A DNA stretch of 5,436 nucleotides from a bacterium (GTDB lineage: Bacteria > Fidelibacterota > Marinisomatia > Marinisomatales > JAHJCW01): assembly GCA_030621275.1 (NCBI GenBank), contig JAUXHY010000110.1, forward strand, positions 1 through 5,436, read 5' to 3'. The notes below the pieces were generated by a model that saw only the letters and a list, made by a program, of their open reading frames with translations, did not search any database and was not told where the DNA came from. Positions 1-4,486 of the stretch are shown piece after piece. Both the position numbers and the translations under genes were made by a program. Each line of letters opens with the position of its first letter. The first letter of the stretch is position 1.

Positions 1-629
1 ACAATTAATTCACCTGGATGAAAACCGGCAGTTAAATTATCAAGCTCAACTAACCCCGATGGGATTCCGGTAATCATTCCTCCCTTAGCACTTTTTGCAT
101 CAAGAGCTTCAAAAGAATCATGCAAAATTGGATCTAAATGAACGAAACCACCTTTAAGACGTTTTTGAGTAATATTGAAAATGGCACGTTCTGCTGAATC
201 TAATATATCATCCACACCTTCTCGATCGTCATAAGCTTTGCTTGCCAATTCATGAGATAATAATATTAATTGTCTTAATAACGCTTTCTCCAAGACTATC
301 TTGGCATAACTTTCTACATTGGCAGTTGTAGGTACAGCTTCCACCAATCCGGTTATATAATATGCTCCGCCGACACCTTCCAATTCTTTGTTTTTCTTTA
401 GTTTATCAACAACAGAAACAGTATCAATTGGCTCGCTATCATGAAATAACCCAATCATTACTGAAAATATTTTGCTATGAGCATCTTTGTAAAAATGTTC
501 GGGACTAAGCCACTGCAACACCTTTGCAACCGCTTCTTTATTAGTAAGCATGGAACCCAAAACGGCTTGTTCGCCCTCCAGTGATTGCGGTTGAACATTT
601 AGGATATTTGTTTCTTTTTTATTTGCCAT
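1..629 (-). CDS. dnaB: Replicative DNA helicase DnaB, N-terminal part (gene runs off the window)
   Basis: DnaB is the hexameric 5'-3' helicase that unwinds DNA at the replication fork and works with primase. The 209 complete codons visible cover the N-terminal helical domain, the linker and the first strand of the RecA-like domain. The N-terminal signature 'SLEGEQAVLGSML' lies at residues 16-28, followed by 'HFYKDAHSKIF' (45-55), 'GGAYYITGL' (87-95) and 'VPTTANVESYA' (99-109). The start of the ATPase domain, 'TGIPSGLVELDNLTAGFHPG', lies near residues 187-206. The Walker A motif should follow directly but is beyond base 1, so catalytic residues cannot be checked. The ATG at 629 gives the usual N-terminal length. 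It lies 5 bp after the stop of the uracil-DNA glycosylase gene and has only a weak GGAT-type ribosome site inside that gene's end, so translation is probably coupled. Identity is very secure; only the 3' half is missing. Confidence 0.97.
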   Translation of the reverse strand, partial: MANKKETNILNVQPQSLEGEQAVLGSMLTNKEAVAKVLQWLSPEHFYKDAHSKIFSVMIGLFHDSEPIDTVSVVDKLKKNKELEGVGGAYYITGLVEAVPTTANVESYAKIVLEKALLRQLILLSHELASKAYDDREGVDDILDSAERAIFNITQKRLKGGFVHLDPILHDSFEALDAKSAKGGMITGIPSGLVELDNLTAGFHPGELI

Positions 630-634
630 TTTAA

Positions 635-1297
635 TTAACTATCCAAAATAGATCTTATCCATTTAAAATCTTCCCAAGTTGCGGCTTTGAAATTCGAATT
701 TCTTAATAACGCTGCAGGATGATATGTTACAATCAATGGTGTACCAAAATAATCATGTAATTTGCCACGCATACCTTTGAGCGGTTGGTCGACTTTCAAT
801 AATGTTGTACCAGCCACACGACCTAAAGCCACGATTAATTTCGGACGCATAATTTCTATTTGTTTTAATAGATATGGTTCACATTGTTCAACTTCTGAAG
901 CAAGTGGGTCACGATTGTTGGGTGGTCGGCATTTTAATACATTACAAATGTAAACATCTTTAGCACGACCCCTATTAATTGCAGTCAATATTTTATCGAG
1001 TAATTTTCCAGCTCTACCAACAAATGGTTCACCAAGACGATCTTCTTCAGCACCCGGAGCTTCACCTACTAACATCAAATTAGCTTGTGGATCACCTCCA
1101 CCAAATACAAACTTGTTTCGTGTAGCACCTAATGCACACTTTTGACATTCACAAATTTCCTCACAAAATATATCCAAATCCGATTTGGCATTTTTATTTT
1201 TTTCTTGCGAACTATTTGATTTATTCAAATATAACTCATCTCCAAACAATTCTTGAGTTTGTTTCAAATAACTAGCAAGCATTTCGTTTTTTTCCAC
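635..1297 (-). CDS. Uracil-DNA glycosylase, family 4 (iron-sulfur type)
   Basis: This enzyme removes uracil arising from cytosine deamination or dUTP incorporation, starting base-excision repair. It belongs to UDG family 4 (thermostable UDGa type), not the ung family. Motif 1 is 'GEAPGAEED' (78-86) and motif 2 is 'HPAALLRN' (193-200). The four cysteines expected to hold the [4Fe-4S] cluster are visible as C51 and C54 ('CQKC'), C123 ('[11 protein letters not shown]') and C139 ('EQCEPYL'). Residues 1-45 form a Lys/Asn/Glu-rich N-terminal extension, common in bacterial members; the total of 220 residues is normal. The annotated start at 1297 is GTG with no clear Shine-Dalgarno. An in-frame ATG at 1282 (codon 6) has GGA about 10 nt upstream and may be the true start. 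The gene lies 11 bp after rpoZ and 5 bp before dnaB, so it is probably co-transcribed with both. The family call is firm; the exact start is not. Confidence 0.95.
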   Translation of the reverse strand: MEKNEMLASYLKQTQELFGDELYLNKSNSSQEKNKNAKSDLDIFCEEICECQKCALGATRNKFVFGGGDPQANLMLVGEAPGAEEDRLGEPFVGRAGKLLDKILTAINRGRAKDVYICNVLKCRPPNNRDPLASEVEQCEPYLLKQIEIMRPKLIVALGRVAGTTLLKVDQPLKGMRGKLHDYFGTPLIVTYHPAALLRNSNFKAATWEDFKWIRSILDS

Positions 1298-1308
1298 TAT
1301 CGGACTAT

Positions 1309-1593
1309 TTATTCATCAATTTGATCTATATAATGCCATTTTACTTGACCTGCTAGAAAATCATCTATCGCAACTGTAGATGGTTTTTCCAGCTCAATAT
1401 AGTCTTCGGGATCTTTTTCCTCAGGTATTGCATCTAAAACAGTTAGTTCTATTTCTCCCTCGTTATCTAACATTCTTTCTACCATGCGTTGGTGGATAAT
1501 CTGCTTTGATCTCTGAGTCATGACTACTACTGCTTCGAAAACATCCATAGTTTTTTCTTCTATTTCTCTAACTGAAATTGGTTTTAATGCCAT
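1309..1593 (-). CDS. rpoZ: DNA-directed RNA polymerase omega subunit (RpoZ/Rpb6 family)
   Basis: Omega is the small subunit that wraps the C-terminal tail of beta-prime and helps RNA polymerase assemble. The 94-residue length fits the family. The core helix region 'DVFEAVVVMTQRSKQI' (17-32) corresponds to the conserved omega segment that in E. coli resembles 'NRFDLVLVAARRARQ'. The later 'KPSTVAIDDFLAGQVKWHY' (70-88) matches the conserved KP-x-x-x-A-x-x-E/D-hydrophobic segment with a C-terminal aromatic. The middle (43-69) is acidic. The style resembles omega proteins of Bacteroidota and Ignavibacteria more than proteobacterial ones. The ATG at 1593 follows a good AGGAG ribosome site at 1599-1603 that overlaps the TAG stop of gmk. 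Its place directly after gmk is a widely conserved arrangement and supports the call. Sequence similarity in this family is low, so part of the confidence rests on context. Confidence 0.88.
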   Translation of the reverse strand: MALKPISVREIEEKTMDVFEAVVVMTQRSKQIIHQRMVERMLDNEGEIELTVLDAIPEEKDPEDYIELEKPSTVAIDDFLAGQVKWHYIDQIDE

Positions 1594-1598
1594 TTAAT

Positions 1599-1603
1599 CT
1601 CCT
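1599..1603 (-). promoter_or_regulatory. Ribosome binding site of rpoZ
   Basis: AGGAG on the minus strand, 5 nt before the rpoZ ATG. It shares bases with the gmk stop codon (TAG at 1602-1604), so ribosomes finishing gmk terminate on the rpoZ initiation site. This fixes the rpoZ start and suggests coupled expression. Confidence 0.75.
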
Positions 1604-2156
1604 AATTTTCTATTCCAATTATTTTAATTAATTCATTTAAAGCTCGATTAAAATCATCGTTTATTATACAATAATCAAATTTATTTTTGTAATCTAGCTC
1701 CATTACAATTCTTTCCATTCTTTTTTTAATTCGTTCTTCGGACTCCGTTCCACGCTTGCGGAGTCTCTCTAATAAATCACTGACATTCGGTAACGTAATG
1801 AATACAGTCACAGCTTGTTCTGGATATGCTTTTTTAATTTTCAGCGCACCTTTTACATCTACTTCTAATAACAAATATTTATTATTTGCAATAGCATCAT
1901 CTATATTTGCTTTTGGAGTACCATAATAGTAGCCATGAACTTCTTCAAATTCAATAAATTTATTAGCTTGTATCTTTTTTTTAAATCCTTTTTCTGATAT
2001 AAAATTGTAATCATATCCATTTTTTTCATACTCCCGTCGAAGCCTAGTGGTACTTGAAATTGAAAATAAGATTTCAGGATATTTCTCTTGCAGCGCACGA
2101 CATAATGTCGATTTTCCCGCACCAGATGGAGCTGATATTACTATTAAATTATTCAT
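1602..2156 (-). CDS. gmk: Guanylate kinase
   Basis: Guanylate kinase phosphorylates GMP (and dGMP) to GDP with ATP in the cytoplasm, an essential step to GTP and dGTP. The P-loop is 'SAPSGAGKST' (8-17). The GMP-binding part shows 'SISSTTRLRR' (32-41) and 'EEVHGYYYGTP' (71-81). 'LLEVDVKGA' (96-104) is the conserved strand with the acidic residue, and the lid helix with the arginine-rich 'RLRKRGTESEERIKKR' lies at 131-146. At 184 residues it is slightly short but complete, lacking only the variable C-terminal tail of longer members. One oddity: the usual TTRPPR motif reads TTRLRR, with Leu at 39. The ATG at 2156 overlaps the yicC stop by 4 bp (ATGA), and there is no strong ribosome site, so translation is probably coupled to yicC. 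rpoZ follows after 8 bp. The call is secure. Confidence 0.97.
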   Translation of the reverse strand: MNNLIVISAPSGAGKSTLCRALQEKYPEILFSISSTTRLRREYEKNGYDYNFISEKGFKKKIQANKFIEFEEVHGYYYGTPKANIDDAIANNKYLLLEVDVKGALKIKKAYPEQAVTVFITLPNVSDLLERLRKRGTESEERIKKRMERIVMELDYKNKFDYCIINDDFNRALNELIKIIGIEN

Positions 2157-3016
2157 AAAATATTTTGAACCTGTTCACGAATTTTTTCGATTTCACTTTT
2201 TAACTCAACTACTATTTGTGATACTTCAGTGCTTGGACTTTTAGAACCAATCGTATTCACTTCGCGCGATAGTTCCTGTAAAATAAAATTCAATTTTTTG
2301 CCAACCGGTTCATCAACTTTTAAAAATGAAATAAATTGTTCACAATGACTTGCGGCACGCACAATTTCTTCAGTAAAATCAAATCGATCAACATTAATCG
2401 CAATTTCTTGTGCTAAACGATCTTCATCCACCTTAAGATCAATTAATAAAGAATTGATTTTTTCTCTGTATTTAATATTTTGCTCTTGTACAAATTTCTT
2501 TGATGACTTCTCAATATCTTTAAGTGATTTTTGTATTAGATCGATTCTATTTTTTATGTCACCACTAATTAATGTCCCTTCCTCTTTACGCATACCATTT
2601 ACTTGTTTTATTGCATCAGAGACACCCTTTAATATTATAGAATCATCGATTTCAACAGAATCACTTCCGACTGTTAAGTCAGTTAATGAAATTATATCAC
2701 TTAATTGAAGATGTCTTCCATAATCTTTTTGAACTGTATATATTATATTTTCTATTTGTTCGTATCGTTCGCGGTTGAATTTTATTTTTTTATTATTATT
2801 TGTACCATTCCGATGATTAATCTGAATTTGAACATTCCCACGTTGCAAGGATTTTTGGATATCCTTCCGAATGTTCATTTCTAATTTCGGATTTAAATCA
2901 ATTCCACGAATTTTAATATCCAAAAATCGTGAATTTACCGTCCGTATTATTATATTAAGTTGGTTGGATTCATCATTAATGTCAACATTACCGAATCCAG
3001 TTAAACTTTTAATCAT
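2153..3016 (-). CDS. yicC: YicC family endoribonuclease
   Basis: YicC-family proteins are stress-linked endoribonucleases; E. coli YicC has been tied to degradation of small RNA, though substrates here are unknown. The N-terminal domain opens with the family signature 'MIKSLTGFGN' (1-10), followed by 'IIIRTVNSRFLDIKIR' (22-37) and 'LQRGNVQIQI' (57-66). A central helical, Lys/Glu-rich stretch spans about 140-200. The C-terminal domain (former DUF1732) is strongly conserved: 'EEIVRAASHCEQF' (216-228), 'PVGKKLNFILQELSREVNTI' (237-256), then 'GSKSPSTEVSQIVVELKSEI' and 'EKIREQVQNI' to the end. The length of 287 is typical. The ATG at 3016 has AGGA 5 nt upstream and gives exactly the conserved N-terminus. 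It heads the yicC-gmk-rpoZ-udg-dnaB run and has the longest upstream gap of the window (125 bp), so its promoter is probably there. The yicC-gmk pairing is common across bacteria. Confidence 0.95.
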   Translation of the reverse strand: MIKSLTGFGNVDINDESNQLNIIIRTVNSRFLDIKIRGIDLNPKLEMNIRKDIQKSLQRGNVQIQINHRNGTNNNKKIKFNRERYEQIENIIYTVQKDYGRHLQLSDIISLTDLTVGSDSVEIDDSIILKGVSDAIKQVNGMRKEEGTLISGDIKNRIDLIQKSLKDIEKSSKKFVQEQNIKYREKINSLLIDLKVDEDRLAQEIAINVDRFDFTEEIVRAASHCEQFISFLKVDEPVGKKLNFILQELSREVNTIGSKSPSTEVSQIVVELKSEIEKIREQVQNIL

Positions 3017-3021
3017 TAATT

Positions 3022-3025
3022 TCCT
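3022..3025 (-). promoter_or_regulatory. Ribosome binding site of yicC
   Basis: AGGA on the minus strand, 5 nt before the ATG at 3016. It supports that start, which also begins with the conserved MIKSLTGFG of the family. Confidence 0.6.
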
Positions 3026-3058
3026 ATTAAAAAAGAGAATAGAAAGGTACGCATATTA

Positions 3059-3086
3059 TTTAATTTCAATCAATTATGAAATTAAA
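3059..3086. repeat. AT-rich inverted repeat upstream of yicC
   Basis: Bases 3059-3068 and 3077-3086 are perfect inverted copies (TTTAATTTCA / TGAAATTAAA, read on the plus strand) around an 8-nt centre. Each arm has one C:G pair. No run of T follows the hairpin on either strand, so it does not look like an intrinsic terminator. Its place 43 bp before yicC would suit a protein-binding operator, but a chance palindrome in AT-rich DNA cannot be excluded. Confidence 0.45.
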
Positions 3087-3107
3087 ATAAGATAAGAAAT
3101 ATGTTAA
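3079..3107 (-). promoter_or_regulatory. Candidate promoter for the yicC-gmk-rpoZ-udg-dnaB run
   Basis: On the minus strand a -35-like TTAACA (3102-3107, five of six to the sigma-70 consensus) is followed after 17 nt by a poor -10-like TAATTT (3079-3084). A start site would fall near 3072, leaving a leader of roughly 55 nt. The position is sensible, since this is the largest gap ahead of a tight gene run, but matches of this quality are frequent in AT-rich DNA and the sigma consensus of this organism is unknown. Confidence 0.22.
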
Positions 3108-3141
3108 TAATATTGATGAAATGCGTTTATAAATTTAAATT

Positions 3142-3318
3142 TTATTTTGAAACAGGTACTATAATCCATGCCACTAAATATGCAATTCCACCACCGGCAA
3201 ATATCAATAATAAAAAGGCCAATCGGACTATTACCGGATCGATATTAAAATAACCACCTAAGCCAGCACAAACACCGCCAATTTTTGCTTCTTTTATATT
3301 TCTATATAGTCTTTTCAT
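3142..3318 (-). CDS. Small PspC-domain membrane protein
   Basis: A 58-residue protein consisting of essentially one PspC domain (named after phage shock protein C). The N-terminus 'MKRLYRN' is followed by the family hallmark 'IGGVCAGLGGYFNIDPVIVR' (13-32), then a hydrophobic segment with 'LLLIFAGGGIAYLVAWIIVP' (37-56), which should be a membrane-spanning helix or hairpin. The protein ends at 'VSK'. Stand-alone PspC proteins of this size are common; PspC in enterobacteria senses envelope stress and modulates PspA, but no pspA or pspB is visible here, so a stress role is only inferred. The ATG at 3318 has a closely spaced GAGGA ribosome site. The gene lies 12 bp after the PorV-like gene and is probably translated from the same mRNA. 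It ends 125 bp before yicC. It is short enough to be missed by length cut-offs, but the domain match is clear. Confidence 0.93.
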   Translation of the reverse strand: MKRLYRNIKEAKIGGVCAGLGGYFNIDPVIVRLAFLLLIFAGGGIAYLVAWIIVPVSK

Positions 3319-3321
3319 AAT

Positions 3322-3326
3322 TCCTC
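3322..3326 (-). promoter_or_regulatory. Ribosome binding site of the pspC-like gene
   Basis: GAGGA on the minus strand within the 12-nt gap after the PorV-like stop codon, 3 nt before the ATG at 3318. The spacing is short, but the longer AAAAGAGGA context is a good match to the 16S rRNA tail and sets the start of this small gene. Confidence 0.65.
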
Positions 3327-3330
3327 TTTT

Positions 3331-4419
3331 TTATTGCTTTACCCTATTTATTAACCATTTGGGATTTAAAGTAAATGATATTACATGATTAGTACCTAAA
3401 TCAATCGATTTTAAATTTAATTGATAGGCATAATTTAATTCAAAATTTGTCCATGAAATTCCAAGTCCCGTAGAATAAAATCCGTATTGACTACGCCCTA
3501 GTCGAATATTCACTTTTTTGTTATATGATATTTCAGCACCAACTCTCCAATTTCCACCTGACGAACCAAAGTGAAAATCGTCACTTAGAGATTGGTCAGA
3601 CACATTCAAAATAACATCCGAAAGCATAATTAATTCTATCGGTACTTTCGATAAACTCACTGCCTGAGATATTCCTACTAATATTGACGGTTTAGATAGT
3701 TCGGTAAAACCACTATCCCAAACAATCATACCTGGTATTAAATTATGAATTGAAAAACCGATGTTTGAATTATTCCAAAAAGATTTCCCCATACCAATAT
3801 CTAAACCGATTCCACTTCCAAAGTGGTCTCCGAGTGTATGAAATAAGCTTTTAACAGCAACTCCAAGCTGAAATTCGTTAATAACAAATTGACTGCTTAA
3901 TTGAATACCAACTTGATGTTGATTAAAATAGGACATATCTTCATTATCTAGACGTTCCCCTTCGTCTAAGTAGCCATTATTTTCGCCAATATCACCGGTA
4001 TTAGGAACTCCATCTAGTCCCCAATCCAATAATAGATTTTGTGTATTAGGTATCTTTGTAACCGATTCGTGTAGTAATAGAATATTAAATGTTCTATCCT
4101 TTTTTGAATTAAATGGAAATGAAATCAAATCACTTTGGATTATTCCAGCAAACCGCGATTGATGTCCGTATGTAAGATTTCTATAATTCTCAACGGTATT
4201 GACGGCAGGATTCCACAACACTGATATCCCATTATCATCAGCAATCGCAGTATTTCCCATCGCTATAGAGCGCGCATCTCCGGCATTCTGATAAATTTGC
4301 CAACCATACTTAGTCCAACCTGATTGGGCAAAAAGGATGTTGAATAATAGAAATAAAGTTAAGATATATTTTAGTATTCCACCTTTTAAATTGACTATCG
4401 AAAATTGACTATTTTTCAT
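3331..4419 (-). CDS. PorV/PorQ-family outer-membrane beta-barrel protein
   Basis: The protein is predicted to be an exported outer-membrane beta-barrel of the PorV/PorQ (UPF0164-like) type. In Bacteroidota PorV takes part in type IX secretion; many paralogues in other FCB lineages have no known role, and none is claimed here. A hydrophobic signal segment spans about 15-30 ('ILKYILTLFLLFNILF') with likely cleavage near AQS (31-33). The family signature follows: 'AGDARSIAMGNTAIADD' (46-62) and 'LWNPA' (68-72). Alternating hydrophobic/polar strands fill the rest, ending with 'GLGISWTNFELNYAYQL' (318-334) and 'LGTNHVISFTLNPKW' (341-355), typical of the last strands. Residues 131-160 form an acidic DxxDG-containing insert. 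The ATG at 4419 has GGAG 10 nt upstream; the resulting n-region is long because residues 3-11 are encoded by a short tandem repeat. The start is therefore less sure than the family. Confidence 0.83.
   Translation of the reverse strand: MKNSQFSIVNLKGGILKYILTLFLLFNILFAQSGWTKYGWQIYQNAGDARSIAMGNTAIADDNGISVLWNPAVNTVENYRNLTYGHQSRFAGIIQSDLISFPFNSKKDRTFNILLLHESVTKIPNTQNLLLDWGLDGVPNTGDIGENNGYLDEGERLDNEDMSYFNQHQVGIQLSSQFVINEFQLGVAVKSLFHTLGDHFGSGIGLDIGMGKSFWNNSNIGFSIHNLIPGMIVWDSGFTELSKPSILVGISQAVSLSKVPIELIMLSDVILNVSDQSLSDDFHFGSSGGNWRVGAEISYNKKVNIRLGRSQYGFYSTGLGISWTNFELNYAYQLNLKSIDLGTNHVISFTLNPKWLINRVKQ
4388..4412. repeat. 14-bp-period tandem repeat inside the PorV-like gene start
   Basis: The 11-mer AAATTGACTAT (plus strand) occurs at 4388-4398 and again at 4402-4412, exactly 14 bp apart. 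It encodes 'NSQFSIVNL' near the N-terminus of the PorV-like protein, ahead of the signal segment. Confidence 0.8.
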
Positions 4420-4450
4420 TAATCCATTACTCCAGTTCTATCATTCGCCT

Positions 4451-4485
4451 TTTCCATCAACCTTCACCCATTAAACATCACCCAT
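4451..4485. repeat. Degenerate heptanucleotide repeat after mutS
   Basis: Read on the plus strand in 7-bp units from 4451, the bases are TTTCCAT, CAACCTT, CACCCAT, TAAACAT and CACCCAT. Two units are identical (4465-4471 and 4479-4485) and the others share their CAT or CA positions. This fills half of the 67-bp gap between the mutS stop and the PorV-like start. No terminator-like hairpin is seen in the gap. Confidence 0.55.
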
Positions 4486-4486
4486 A

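Noticed and set aside
762..953. Plus-strand open frame of 63 codons
   Set aside because: It lies wholly opposite the uracil-DNA glycosylase gene, resembles no family, and the glycosylase motifs on the other strand are clear.
1901..2122. Minus-strand open frame of 73 codons in another frame
   Set aside because: It is nested in gmk, whose P-loop and GMP-binding motifs are read in the correct frame through the same bases.
2047..2244. Plus-strand open frame of 65 codons
   Set aside because: It is antisense to the gmk-yicC junction and has no recognisable domain or ribosome site.
2454..2708. Plus-strand open frame of 84 codons, Phe/Ser/Ile-rich
   Set aside because: It is antisense to the Lys/Glu-rich middle of yicC, which produces hydrophobic-looking shadow translations; not a membrane protein.
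2871..3095. Plus-strand open frame of 74 codons
   Set aside because: It is antisense to the conserved start of yicC and its leader, with no family resemblance.
3131..3142. 12-bp palindrome AAATTTAAATTT just after the pspC-like gene, considered as a terminator
   Set aside because: It has no GC stem and no loop; an AT-only self-complement of this length is expected by chance in this DNA.
4451..4485. The heptamer tract considered as a CRISPR array
   Set aside because: Units are 7 bp with no spacers and no cas genes nearby; the period and decay fit a simple tandem repeat.
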